DNA of 64,000 nt from Gigaspora margarita (taxonomy: Eukaryota > Glomeromycota > Glomeromycetes > Diversisporales > Gigasporaceae). The stretch spans positions 73,639 to 137,638 of the forward strand of contig WTPW01000565.1 in NCBI GenBank assembly GCA_009809945.1. The letters run 5' to 3'. The translations under genes and the position numbers were made by a program. This document shows, piece by piece, positions 24,285 to 36,211 of the stretch. Position 1 is the first letter of the stretch. Each line of letters starts with the position of its first letter. Below the pieces are notes generated by a model, which worked only from the letters and a program-made list of their open reading frames with translations, did no database searches and had not been told where the DNA came from.

Positions 24285-24565
24285 GTTGCATCTACTGCAG
24301 ATTATAAAATCAGGTGTAATATAAAATCAAAGCACTTAGTTTTTTGTTAGTTAGAGTTAGAGTAAGATAAGGGTAGTGTATGGGTTAGATAGAGTTTTTA
24401 ATAGTAAAATTTTGTGAGAAATTTTTTTATTATAGACAATTTTTGACAAAACAAATATTTGGTTTGAAATTTTTAATTGTGCTACATTATACCTGATCTT
24501 AAATTTTAATTAGTCGATTATATAAAAAGCAATAAATTAGTGATATTACAAGGTGTGATAAATAA
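24285..24565. mobile_element. Element with telomere-like core (T2), minus orientation
   Basis: aatcaggtgtaatataaaat at left and ctacattatacctgatctt at right form an inner inverted pair. The core reads, on the minus strand, aaaaaaatttctcacaaaat, then ttttactatt, then tctaaccc and ctaactctaac. Outer ends are too degenerate to fix. Similar to the element at 38140-38435. Confidence 0.5.
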
Positions 24566-25360
24566 ATATACCCTATAATCTATTTATAAAAAAAAATTTT
24601 AATTAGTTATTGATTTAATATTTTTTAAAAAAATTTTAAGTTGTTAAATAAAAAAATTAAAAAATTTAAAATTTCTAGTATTTTTAAAATTTACTCAACA
24701 AAATCAAATATTTTTTGTACTACTTTACAAGTGATTTGGTGTATCTATTAAGAGCAAATGCAAAATTTCAAATAAGGTTATAAGTAGAAAAAACATTATA
24801 GTATAATTTATTATGCTAATTTAAACTAATTTAATATATAAAAATTACTATTTTATATAGTAAAAATAACATATTGGCTAATTGATGAAATAACTAGTCC
24901 CAAAATATCTACTGCACACAAAATATCGCATGTTAATTGGATATAAATTAAAAAATTTCGAATCAAATTTATTTTTCCATCTAAAAAAAAATAATGAAAC
25001 TTAAGTCAACCCATTTCTCTTACTCCAAACCCATTTCTCACTTTTCAGTAAGTAATAAAAATTAATTAAACATAGTAATAAATAAGTATATAAATATTTA
25101 TTATATTGTTAATTTGTTTAATTATATTAATCAAGTAGACAAATGCTAATTCAAAATATAAACTTAAAATAAGCTTTTCAAATCATATGAATTTTATACA
25201 TAAATATTATTAAGTATAGAAGATAGAAATTTATTATGCATTTCAAAGATAAGTATAATTTTTTAAATAGTGTCTTACTATGTTGGATTATAAATAGTTA
25301 AATATTTATTGATTAATGTACTTTATTGTATACTGGTTCTTTAATTAATAGAGTTTTCTA
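24566..25360. other. AT-rich stretch with no supported feature
   Basis: Nothing beyond AT-rich sequence. Confidence 0.4.
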
Positions 25361-25696
25361 GGCTTCGCACCCCTGCGTTGCGCTTGTATATCGCACCTAA
25401 ACGATCTACCAATTAAATTTAAAGATCAGGTATAACGTGCAAATTTCTTTGTATAACAATATTTTCAAACTTTTGTAATATCAAAAAATTTTGTCTATAT
25501 AACCACTTTTCGAGCTCTAACAAAAAAAATTTCTTGCAAAATTATGTTATAAGCTATTACTCTCTCTAACCTCTAACCCTAACCCAACCCTAACCCTAAC
25601 CTTATATTAATTTATATAAAATTATTTTGTCACAGATCTACAAATTATGTTTACCTATATGCTGCGATAAATTAGCACATCGCAGAGTGCATTGTA
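25361..25696. mobile_element. TIR element with telomere-like core (T3)
   Basis: The left end gcttcgcacccctgcgttgc and the right end cgatgcg-like stretch cacatcgcagagtgcattg are imperfectly inverted. Internally: agatcaggtataacgtgc, gctctaacaaaaaaaatttc, ttgcaaaatt, then the best tract in the window, ctaaccctaacccaaccc followed by taaccctaacc. Confidence 0.65.
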
Positions 25697-25752
25697 TAGG
25701 ATTATCCTTAATTAATTATCTATATTTACTATTAAAAAACTTAATTTACATT

Positions 25753-25994
25753 TAGGGGTGAGTCAATAGAAATTAAGCAAATTTTTTATAATAAAATATT
25801 TTTGAAACTTTAAACAGAAATAACTTAACAAAAATTTAATCAAATTTGATAAAAATTTTTTTAAATTAATTTTATATACCTGTAGAATTAATTTAAAAAA
25901 ATTTATTAAATTTGATCAAGTTTTGTTAAATTATCTTGGTTAAACTTTTAAAAAATGTATAAAAAATTTGCTTGATTTCTATTGACTCACCCTA
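25753..25994. mobile_element. Small TIR element (MITE), family H
   Basis: The left end taggggtgagtcaatagaaa, then ttaagcaaattttttata, pairs with the right end tttgcttgatttctattgac, then tcacccta. The arms continue as a long imperfect palindrome. The gtcaatagaaat(t/c)a motif links it loosely to family E. Confidence 0.75.
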
Positions 25995-27002
25995 TTTATT
26001 GAATCAAAATGCATAGATTAACTTATTCCAGTTCAATATTGTATAGTATTAAGTTTATTTATTTGAGTTTATTTAGTAGATAAGCATTTATTAGTCGAAG
26101 TATTCATTATACATATCTAATTATTTTTATTTATGTTTTAAGTTTTATAGTATCTAGGCAAAATTTAATCAAATATGTGTTAATCCAAGAGAACTTCTAT
26201 ATAGATGAATATTCATTATTTGAAGCACATCAAATAACAGATAAGATATTTAGATTTATGAAATTTACACTACTAGTATATAGCATCTAATCAATTTATT
26301 TATTTGGTAAATAAGAATTGGTATTCAGGTATTGATTTTGAATTAATTAGTAATGTATTGTTTTAAAATAAGTGATTTATAAATTCTGAATCAAAATTTT
26401 TATTACTTATCAATTTTATTCATATTTATTTATTAATATGCGTCCATTTAATCAAAAAATAATCACTATAGAAAATTTTAATTTTCATGTTAATTTAACT
26501 AGATGAACATTTATTATTCAATATATTTTAAAACAAAACTCGTGATAAGTAATATTGTATATTAATATATTAGCAAGAATATAAATATTCTGCACTATAT
26601 GAGTAATAAAATTTATTTAATTAATAAATAAATAAACTGATATATAAATATCTATCAAACTTATATAATCTTCATGGACTAGCTCTGACTAGTGCTTCAA
26701 AAAGGGTCAAAAACCCAGATAATTTTTAATAATATATAAGCAGAGATTTCAAACCCAAGTTTGCTTAAACAAATGCAGGTTCAACTCCAAACCTGATCCG
26801 AATAACTCTTTAGAAATACTAGCTCTAACTTAGAGATGAATCAGTCTAAAAGACTGAATAAGGACTAGTTTTTTACTGGTCTTACAGTTTTCAGTTCACC
26901 AGTTCAGACAAGTATTCATAAATAGTTAATATCTAATTAAAAAGAGTATTTTGCATAATCGCTTATTTTCAATTACAGGCATAATGTACCTTAATTTTTT
27001 TT
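25995..27002. other. AT-rich stretch with no gene
   Basis: Between 26680 and 26900 words such as actagctctgac and agtctaaaagactgaataag appear; similar words recur at 28600-28720, hinting at an outer element around 27003-28566 that I cannot delimit. Confidence 0.35.
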
Positions 27003-27296
27003 AGCTAGAGTTTCGAAGTTTGATCTGGGTTTGATTTAAGTTTGATAAACCCAAATCAAACCAACTCAAACTATAAATTTTATAAAGTTTGAAATCAAAC
27101 AAACTTAAATAAAAAATAATCAAATTTAAACCAAACCCAAATTTTATACAAAGTTTGATTTGAGTTTGATTTGAAGTTTGCAAACTAGTTTGAGCTTGAC
27201 TAATATAAATATATTTTTAAATTTTAAACAAGTTTCTTAATTCTTACTTTGTATTTAAGTAAACTTGTATAAAATATAACAATATACCATATATTT

Positions 27297-27822
27297 TCAA
27301 AAATAAGCTACCTTTTTTGGACAATTTTGGACACAAAATCTGGGTAGCTTATTTTTAGATATAATTGATTTTGGTTAGTCACCAATAGTTGTTACATAGT
27401 AAAGTCTAAATTTTACTATATTAATCAATTATTAGTGCTTAAGTAGACTTGTATGGAAGACTAAACTACATATATACTAAAAGTTTCATCAAAATAGGTG
27501 TACTTTTTATTATTTAACTGTTAATTTTAACATTCATCAAATATATTTTGTTATTAAATTTTAATCTCTTTATTGAATGTAAAAATTAAAAACCAATTAA
27601 TAAAAAGTTCTCCAATTTTGTTATAAATTTTAGACAATGCATAATTTGATCTCCTAAATAAGTTCACTTAAGCGACTTTAATCGATTTTCTTAGTAAAGT
27701 TTGGACTTTACTATATAGCAACTTTAATCGATTGTGGGGTAGCTTTATTTTCAAATCAAAGATGTTTTTGAGTTTTTTGACCAACAAAAAGGGTAGTTTA
27801 TTTTCAGAAGTAGTTATTTTTG
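27297..27822. mobile_element. 0.5 kb TIR element, tandem copy 1
   Basis: The left end caaaaataagctacctttttt and the right end gggtagtttattttcagaag, then tagttatttttgg, are imperfect inverted copies. Internal landmarks include gtttcatcaaaataggtgta and ctttaatcgattttcttagt. Copy 2 follows after ~30 bp in the same orientation. Confidence 0.75.
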
Positions 27823-27854
27823 GCAATATACATTATTTATATTACTGTATGTTT

Positions 27855-28376
27855 CAAAAAATAAGCTACCTTTTTTGGACAATTTTGAACACAAAAAATC
27901 CAGGGTTGCTTATGTTTAGATAAAATTGATTTTTGGTCAATCGCCAATAGTAGTTACATAGTCTATTATATAAATCTATTATTGGTGCTTAAGTAATCTT
28001 ATTTGAGAGACCAAACTATACCTATCCTGAAAGTTTCATCGAAATATGAGTATTTTTTATTATTTAACTTTTAATTTTTATATTCAATGAATATATTTTG
28101 TTAATAAAATTTTAATCTCTTTATTGAAAATAAATATTAAAATCCAATTAATTAAAAGTTGTTCAATTTCATTTTTAATTTTAAAGTATACATATTTTGA
28201 TATTTTTAATAAGTTTACTTAAATGATTTAATCGATTTGTTTAATCAAATTTGGACTATACTATATAGCAACTTTCATTGATCATAGTTAGCTTATTTTC
28301 AGATCAAAAACGTTTTTGCATTTTTTAACCAAAAAAGAGGGGTAGTTTATTTTTAGTGTTAGCTTATTTTCAGCAA
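27855..28376. mobile_element. 0.5 kb TIR element, tandem copy 2
   Basis: Aligns along its full length with 27297-27822 (caaaaaataagctacctttt, then gaaagtttcatcgaaatatg, then cttattttcagcaa) with scattered substitutions. The pair could have arisen by unequal exchange or by insertion beside an existing copy. Confidence 0.75.
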
Positions 28377-28566
28377 TAACAGTATTCAAACTCAAACTAA
28401 TTTGCAAACTTCAAACTCAAACCCAAACCAAACTCAAATTTAACTAAAAAGTTTGCTTCAAATCAACTCAAATAATTTTTTTAATACTAGTTTGAGATCG
28501 GGTTTGATTTGAAATCAAATCAAACTCAAACCTGGCCTAAAGTTTGATTTGATCAGGGTTTGTAGG

Positions 28567-30059
28567 AACCCTATTCTCAGCTAGCAATAAGATAGTTAGA
28601 GTTTAATGAATAAGGACTGCATTGGGAACTAAGACTGAACTAAAAAATGGTAATAGATCTGTCTTATTAGAGACTAGTATGACTAAACTAGAATGATCTC
28701 ACTAGCTCTGACATAAATGATTCATTTTAACAAGTGATAATAAACTTTGATTTTTGCTTCAATATTATTCAGAATAATACTTTTCTGTTTTCTAATCTAG
28801 GATAATTACTATTACTAATATTGCCTTTTCTCTTTTTTGTAAAATAACTTTACTAAGACAATTATTATTACAAAAAAGCCAGTGTGATATCCTTGAGAAA
28901 GTCTTTTCTTTCTTTAATTCAAGTTGATAACTAGTATTCAAAGAAGTCAAAGGTTTTTACCTCCAATCTAAGTTAATTATTAAAGAAATTAATATGCCAT
29001 TTTTGCAAGATTCTGGTAAAATTTGCTAATAGCTATTTTACCAAAATTTACTTCTAGCCAATGCTAATTATAAATTAGGCAACCCTGTTCTTAACCAGAT
29101 CAATTTTGGTGATATAACTGTCAGTGAAATAGTTGTTGATGAAATTGGTTTATACCTTATTACAAAGTGGTTATTGTCAAGATCCAAGAGAACTACTGTT
29201 ACAAGTGTTTCTAATACCTTTTCTTCTTTTGATTTTAGAACTCTAAGAAGCAGAGTAGTGTTCTAGTGAAGTCTGTACTGACAGTATCTATTAAAGTTGC
29301 CTTTTGCTCTTTAAATAAAATTGATTCAATGAATTTATAGTTGAAACTTTAATTTGGTATTACTTATATCTTTTAAAAATCTAATTAGTTAGTAAAATTA
29401 CAATTTAAAAGTGGGTTTTCTTATTATATAGTTAAGTGTAAAAAAAAAAATAAAAAATTTGACAGGTATATGTCTATAAGTTCTTACTGTAAATATGCAT
29501 GCACAAGATCCAGGTCCTTTAATTTTATATCCTTTAATAGACCCAGTGTAATACAAGGCCAAATATTATAGAAAAGTTTAAAATGCATACATGCTTTATA
29601 TAGTCTAGGTATTTGTAAAAAATCTGCATTTGATCAATAAGTTGTTTGTACATTGGTTTAATTTATAGTAGAACTATTAAAGAGTTTCTTATATGCATAT
29701 TTTTATAGTAAGTGTAGGTTTTAGTTAAAATTTTCTACTTGTAAATTAAGTAATGCCAAGAAAAGTTAGCCATTATCTCAGGAATGAGTCTGGTAATAAT
29801 AAATAATAAAAACCTGAAATTCTAGTTTTTCCTTGATATATATATCAAAAATAAATTTAAAGATTATATAAAATAATTCACAGAATTAAAAGTATTTAAC
29901 AATTAATATAATAAATTAATTTTTGATTGTCACGATTAATTTTTAAAATATAATCATGCAAGTGATCTAAATAATGTGTTAAGCTTATTAAAATTTAAAT
30001 AAACCCATCGCTATATTTTAGTTCAAATATTTTTTATACTTTACCAATGAATCTTGAAA
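28567..30059. other. AT-rich stretch, possible decayed coding trace
   Basis: At 29060-29270 the plus strand has a short stretch with coding-like composition (NPVLNQINFGDITVSEIVVD). I recognise no family. The rest shows nothing. Confidence 0.3.
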
Positions 30060-30505
30060 TTGAAGGAAATGTTCATATCCATTAAGCCCTATTATAGTTT
30101 ACAAAAAAAAGAAAAAATATTATTAAATGTAGCTTTAGTTATGAAATTATTAAAGAAGAAGTATATTTAAAGCTCTATTATTAGCTTATACATCTACATC
30201 TAAAGAAAACAATATAAAATTCCAGATCAATATAGTGTAAAAACTACTATAGGACAATATAAAAAAAAAGTAATTTATTGTTTTATAAATTATGAAAATA
30301 ATTGTCCTATTTTTTGTATTTCTTATAGTGAAAATTTTGAATATAAAATAAGCTTTACATCTTCAAGTTCAGCTGCTAATAAATGGGAAAAGGTATAAAA
30401 ATTATATTAATTTAATTAAATTTGTTATTATAAATAAAATTTAATATTTATAGTATTTATAGACTATAAATCCAAATTCCAAAACAGCATGGTCAGGAAC
30501 TTTAG

Positions 30506-30682
30506 TACAAGTCACTCTTGTTATAGTGAACTCTTGATATAGTAAAAATTGGCTATAGTGAAGAATTTTCTTAGAACAGAATTATAATTACTATAATAAA
30601 AGGCTCTTAATATAGTGAATCTCTCAATATAGTGAAGAAATTTTATAGCCTGAGGACTTCACTACAATGAGAATGACTTGTA
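30506..30682. mobile_element. 177-bp TIR element inserted in the pseudogene, copy 1
   Basis: The left end tacaagtcactcttgttata, then gtgaactc, pairs with the right end gaggacttcactacaatgag, then aatgacttgta. TA flanks fit the Tc1/mariner target. Nearly identical to the element at 30745-30920. Confidence 0.85.
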
Positions 30683-30744
30683 TTTGGTTTACAACTTGAA
30701 TTAGTAAATAAAGCATGTGAAGCAAAAAATAGAGAGTTAAAATC

Positions 30745-30920
30745 TGCAAGTCACTCTCATTATAGTGAACTCTTGATATAGTGAAGATTGGCTATAGTGA
30801 AGAATTTTTTAGAACAGAATTATAATTACTATAATAAAAGGCTCTTGATATAGTGAATCTCTTAATATAGTGAAGAAATTTTACAGCCTGAGAACTTCAC
30901 TATAACAAGAGTGACTTGCA
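30745..30920. mobile_element. 176-bp TIR element inserted in the pseudogene, copy 2
   Basis: Left end gcaagtcactctcattatag; right end ttcactataacaagagtgac, then ttgca. Same orientation and interior as copy 1, with few differences. Only ~60 bp of the decayed gene separates the two. Confidence 0.85.
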
Positions 30921-32744
30921 TTGAAAATTGTAGTAACATACAATTCTTAAACATGCAAAAAAATTTGGAAGTCAGGCTCTTGAACCATTAAACTCTAAAT
31001 TACTAGATAATTATTCAAAAAAGGATCATATTAATATTAAAGCAATAGATTATCCGATTAATAATTATAATTTCTATATAGATTTTGGAAAAGAAGATTT
31101 AGTTAAAACAAAACAAAATCAATTAGCTACTGTTCCAGCCATAGATAAAGCTAAGATTTTCAAGAAGGTTATCAAAATATAGCTGCAGTTAATTCTACAA
31201 TTTTATATGAATATGCAGTAGTTAATGAATGTATATTATTAACTAAACAAATAGAAGCTAATATAAAAATTACACAAGTTAATCTTGAATTTTTGGAAGT
31301 TAAAATAGATTCTACTAAAGTAGAAAATGTAGATCCTAAAGAAATAACTAATATAGCTAGAATTAGTGTACAATATAGTGTTAAAGATCTTCTATATTAC
31401 ATTATACCATATTTGTAACAAATCAAACTTTTAAAATATACTAATCCAGTTATTCATTTAAGAATTTCAGGAGATGGCCAAAATGTTGGCCACAAAAATA
31501 AGCATGTAATGGTTACAATTATAATTTTAAATGATATTGATCATCACCATGAATCAGATTTTCACTCTATATTAGTATTATATCCTGAAGTCAAGAAATA
31601 CAAACCATTAAAATTTATATAAGTATTTTGTTAAAGGATTTATTGTTTTTAAAAGAAAATGGATTACAAATAGGAACAACATGCTGGAATTTTGAGTTTT
31701 ATTTTAGTGCAGATTTAAAGTTTCTTGCAATAATAAGCAAACTAGTTACTGACCTATCTATATATAGCTCAGAGTTCTTGTAATGTTAACAAAAATCATT
31801 ATGAAGATACACAAGCAGATTGGAGAATTACTAAAACAATGAATCAACTTAGATTAAATTAGAAAAATACAAATGGCCATATTACTGCTCCTTTATTTAA
31901 TATGATCCCACTTGAAAACTGGATTTGTGATGAACTCCATGTTTTGCTTTAAATATATGATTAGCTTTGGACTTTAGTAATTGCAGAAATTAAATCATAT
32001 AAATTGTTTAATGATATAACTCAAAAAATTATTGTTGATGAAATGAAAAAAATTAATATATTATATTAATTTTGGAAAATTTATAGGTCAAATAATTGAG
32101 ACTTTACTCCTCTTCTAGGACAAGACAAGTTAAAAGTTTTACAATTATTTAATTTTGATGTTCTATCACCCTAGCTGTGCAAAGCTTATTTATCAATTGT
32201 AGAATCAATTTGTTATTTTATATCAAGCATTTCGCAATCAAGAAACAGATCCTCTTCAATTTAAAAAAGATGCATTTTCTTGGCTAAACTTATTTTTAAT
32301 ACCTTCTCAAGATACTTTAACCAATCCAAATAATGCTACCAATAATTTATATTTTTCAAGTAATAAAACACTATATATAAATATTTTTGTATATCACAGA
32401 TAGAAATTAATACAAAAGCATCAAAGATAGGAAATTAAAGCATTCTTATGCACTGCTATAGAAAATAAAAATCATGATCAAACTTCTTTATATTTTCACA
32501 AAACTTTTAAAAATAGTAGAATTTCTTAAATTGCAAAGCAGCAGTAGTTGAAATTTTAGAATACAAAAATCATACTCTTTATTATAGTTATAACAATATT
32601 CAACCTTCATTTAGTTAAAACAAAAAACCTAGAATATATTAAGGTAGAGGATATGTAGATTATTTTTATATAGTTTTATATGTATTTTGAAATATTCATA
32701 TAAAACTAATAAAACTTTTTTAAATTACAACTAATTTTTATTAA

Positions 32745-33160
32745 CATTTTACAAAATATAAATAAAACAATTTATCTATTATGGTAAATTTTGAACTATT
32801 ATTATATTTTAAAAAAATATTGTTGTATATATCACAAAGTTTTTTTGGGTTAGCCCAAATTTTGCTGGGTTGCACAAAATTGCTAATTCTGATTAGTCAA
32901 TTTACGTAAATTTATAAGTTAGTTTTATTACTAAATTTAAATACCCAATCTTTAAATATATATATTTTACTGAGTTTTTAACCAATTTTGATAATTTTAC
33001 TATTGTTAAAATCAGAAAAACCTGCTTTACAAACTTGTCTTAAGTATTAAATTAGTTTACTTAATATAATTTTTTATAAAATTAATTATAAAAAAAATTT
33101 ACTATTAAGATTATATATAATTTTAAAATAGTACCCTCTACCCTTAAATATGTTTTTTTA
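32745..33160. repeat. Left arm of an 8.4 kb-spaced inverted repeat
   Basis: Landmarks acaatttatctattatggta, ttgtatatatcacaaagttt, gttgcacaaaattgctaatt, gtaccctctacccttaaata. All recur in reverse order and on the other strand at 40745-41158, with moderate divergence. Confidence 0.8.
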
Positions 33161-33832
33161 AAATTAGAATCAATAAAGATGATCACAAAAAAATTGTGGA
33201 AATAAGATCTATGCTTTTTTTATTTGAACTTTGCCTATTATTATTCACTAATTAATATACACTATATAGAACATATATTTGTGTAAAAACAAACTAAATA
33301 ACAGTAATTCACAGGTGCTTTTTATTCAGTATTCAATCCATTCACTTGTCAATCCAAAAATTATAGTCTAATAAGATTATGTTTATTTAATTGAGTTGTT
33401 AGAGAGAACATAAAGACTAAGTTGATAACTTCTAACTAGAACTTATATAATACTTCAAAGCCTGGTGTCAGATATCTATATTTATACAAGTGAAATAAAA
33501 ACAGGAATAGTTGCATTAAAAATTTTAACTTAAAGCTGCAAACTCACTTTTATATATATTAGATTTTTAGTATACTGTTATCCTATATCCACTTCTTTAA
33601 AGATAGTAAATAACTAGAGTGACCTTAAATAGTGAACACTTTGTGTAACCTCATTTTTTTACTGTGATATATCTAAGTCAAAAGGTGCTTTTAAGAAAAC
33701 TTAACAAAGAAGATTTAAGACAATTTGCAATTATGAAAGAGACTACAATTAAAAGTATATAAGAATACTAGTAATTGTTTAATTTAAGTAATAAATAATT
33801 GTATTTATTAATGAAAGAGTATGAAGACTCGA
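33161..33832. other. AT-rich stretch with no supported feature
   Basis: No open frame or repeat boundary recognised. Confidence 0.4.
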
Positions 33833-34382
33833 TGTTGAACTTGAGGTCCACATCTGTTGCTTTTATACTTTTTGTTTTTCCACAAATGTAACAGACTATA
33901 TCTACTATATGTGTAATATATACTATATCTACTACTAATAAATTATATAATATATGTAATAGAAATGTAATATATAAATAAATAATATATGTATAATAAA
34001 TAAAATATATAATAAATGTGCTTCAAATATGACATGTTTTACATATGCTACATGTAAAGACTTTCACGCAGAAGGTCCTCAGCCAATAAGATTGCAGATC
34101 CTATATTTAATTGCTAATTGGTTCTGATCTCATCATCCAGTGGTCAGATTTGGATGATATTTAGCTTGTTAGAACCGTATTGGTGAGCTAATTCGAATGT
34201 TGGTTGTTTCATTCAATTTGGATTGGTGGATCAAGAGTTATAATCGATTTTGTGTTTTATAGGTCAACAGTATACTCAAAACTTGGTAATCGATATTAAA
34301 CACAGTTTATTTATTTCTTGGATAAGTATAAAAGGTATTGTTATTTAATAAAGAGTGATATTGATTAGTATAACTATCAACA
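33833..34382 (+). mobile_element. Probable fossil LTR, Copia-like
   Basis: The 550-bp segment begins TGTTGAAC and ends CTATCAACA, so its tips are the inverted hexamer TGTTGA/TCAACA typical of LTRs. A TATA-like gtataaaagg lies near 34327 and aataaag near 34349. The sequence just after the right tip, ttggtattatg, resembles the Met-tRNA primer site used by Copia elements. No retroelement protein region is recognisable downstream, so the element is broken; its age cannot be judged from one LTR. Confidence 0.5.
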
Positions 34383-34877
34383 TTGGTATTATGAAGATGG
34401 TTAACTAATTAATAAAAATTTGTGTTTGGAAGTAGAATCTATAATAATATAAGCAAGTGTTAAACCATAATAATAATAAATAAAACTACTTTTATCTATT
34501 ACTATAGTATCCAAATATCTGTTATATTTCCATGCTATTTAAAAAATCCTACTGAAGACTTGATATAAATCAAAGATGAAAATGAAATTTTAAATTTTGT
34601 TATGAATAGCAATACTAGTGATCAAAAATTCTTGTAAAAAATTTTGAATTCGAATCAGGCAAGTTTTATATATTATTTATATAATTTAAATCATTATTAT
34701 ATATCAATGTTTATAAATTTATTTATTTTTTTTAGTTTGATATGACTGTTGGTAATAAATATATCACTAATAGATCAATTTGAATATGGTATTATTTGTC
34801 AAAAAAATAATTCTGAACTTTTGTGAAAATTTGACCACTTAGTTGGGGTTTGAATAGGAATTTAAGTATGTTAATAT
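34383..34877. other. AT-rich stretch after the LTR-like segment
   Basis: No recognisable element parts or gene. Confidence 0.35.
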
Positions 34878-34881
34878 TCTC

Positions 34882-34934
<53 letters not shown>

Positions 34935-34935
34935 C
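34878..34935. repeat. (ATT)n microsatellite, left part
   Basis: About 18 perfect tta/att units. The run resumes at 35262-35284 after the inverted-repeat element, suggesting one microsatellite split by an insertion. Confidence 0.95.
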
Positions 34936-35258
34936 GGCATTGTTAAATCACACCACTGGTGTTCAACACCACTATAATTTTTATTATGAGCTGCAGTGTA
35001 ACATGAAAATCAGGTGTAATGCAAATTTTTGAATATTTTTTAAAGAACGCAAAAATTCGTTTATGTAATCATCTTTGAGGCTCTAACAAAAAAAATTCCT
35101 CGTAAAATTTTGGTATAATCTATGCCCCTGCCCCATCCCAGGCCTTAACCCTAACCCTAATATTAATCGAAATTTAGATTTTGTTTTTATTTTAATTTGC
35201 ATGTTACATGAATTTCATATTATGGTGTTGAACACCACAGGTGCGATATAACATTTCT
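34936..35258. mobile_element. TIR element with telomere-like core (T4), inside an ATT microsatellite
   Basis: The left end ttgttaaatcacaccactgg, then tgttcaacacca, pairs with the right end tggtgttgaacaccacaggt, then gcgatataaca. Internally: aatcaggtgtaatgcaaatt, gctctaacaaaaaaaattcc, then ccttaaccctaaccctaat. ATT repeats lie on both sides, so the insertion point is clear. Confidence 0.8.
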
Positions 35259-35299
35259 GATTATTATTATTATTATTATTATTTTAATTAATTAGAACA

Positions 35300-35880
35300 T
35301 AATAGCACATTTAATTTGGACCCAAATTCTAATATATATAGAATTTTTAATACTAGTAGCCCATCCTTTGATAAGTCTTATACAAGACAATGATCTTTGG
35401 TAAAACTTTTATCTTCTGTTACAAATATAATTCAAAGAGAGTATAATATTGAACACTATATTTTATCATTGGTAGAATTAACCAAAGCTGAAATCGATAA
35501 AATGAAAAGGACACAAAAAAATATATTAGGTTAAATATTATCTTATTTATTGTAAATTTGATTTTACTTTTGTTTTTATTTTACTAAACTCTTATTTGTA
35601 TATTATGTAATTTTTAGTTTCTGGTAAAATATAAGAAGGGAATGTGCTACTATTGGTGATGCAAATATTGATAGTAATTTGAGATATAGTACTTTAGTAA
35701 ATTCTCTAAATAGGTTTGTTAATAAAATACTCCAAGATATAATAAATAAATACCCAATGACTATATTAAAATAATGGGAGTATTTAGTAAAAATACCCTG
35801 ATCTGTATGTGTACAAGCAGAAAATGAAGTTTTCACTAATACCCAGTGGCTTAGAATATTTTGATTACATAAAACCATAT
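35300..35880 (+). pseudogene. Decayed coding fragment with a possible intron
   Basis: The plus strand encodes a coding-like stretch, LVELTKAEIDKMKRTQKN (~35472-35520). A likely intron follows (gttaaatatt at 35529 to tgtaatttttag at ~35617). Family unknown to me; it may belong to one of the repeated gene families. The minus-strand open frame at 35603-35878 is a shadow. Confidence 0.4.
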
Positions 35881-36012
35881 TAGTTTAAATAGAGATTGTA
35901 TCTAGGTAGACATTTTTATTATATGGCTATAATAAATTATCTGGATAACTGAATAATTTAATAATATCCAAGTAGAAATTTTCTTGACAGGTACAATCTC
36001 TAGTTTAAAACT
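35881..36012. mobile_element. 132-bp TIR element
   Basis: The left end tagtttaaatagagattgta pairs with the right end tacaatctctagtttaaaac, then ta. Non-coding. Confidence 0.65.
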
Positions 36013-36211
36013 AGAGTGTTTTATTATAGTTTAGAGCACTTCATTAACAGCTCTATTTCTAGACACTAATACTAATATTCTAGAGGGAACTAAACTTTAT
36101 TGATATGAGTTATGCTTATATTGGTTTTATTTTTATATTGTTTATTAGGTTTAGTATTAGCATTATGACAAATTCAATGAAACTAGAGATTTTATTAATA
36201 AGCCACCACCC

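Larger units (their letters stand above)
27003..28566. mobile_element. Composite inverted-repeat structure with TTTGAG/CTCAAA arms
   Basis: The left arm (27003-27215) and right arm (28380-28566) are made of repeated gtttgatttgagtttg and its complement. gaagtttgcaaactagtttg at ~27170 is inverted at 28379-28415. Between the arms sit two tandem copies of a 0.5 kb element. The minus-strand open frame at 27001-27183 is a by-product of the 6-bp periodicity. Confidence 0.6.
30060..32640 (+). pseudogene. Decayed gene of a repeated family (RxSGDG ... DELH ... NHxQ motifs)
   Basis: Fragments in one orientation keep protein-like sequence although stops and shifts break them in many places. In order: an AANKWEK fragment before a possible intron at ~30398-30464 (ending aatatttatag); then ACEAKNREL between two inserted elements; VNECILLTKQIEANIKITQ (~31220); RISGDGQNVGHKNKHVMVT (~31460); DFHSILVLYP (~31558); ITAPLFNMIPLENWICDELH (~31875); and KAF-CTAIENKNHDQTSLYF (~32430-32500). 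From memory this motif order belongs to a large repeated protein family of arbuscular mycorrhizal fungi, which I cannot name. The Asp in SGDG and the Asp in DELH could be part of a nuclease site, but that is speculation. Confidence 0.6.

Noticed and set aside
25574-25603. True chromosome end (telomere)
   Set aside because: The CCCTAA tracts are short, degenerate, internal and embedded in inverted-repeat elements, with unrelated sequence on both sides.
27001-27183. Open frame with NQTQIKL repeats
   Set aside because: Direct result of the 6-bp periodic TTTGAG sequence.
34850-35032. Leu-rich open frame resembling a signal or membrane segment
   Set aside because: It is the translation of the ATT microsatellite.
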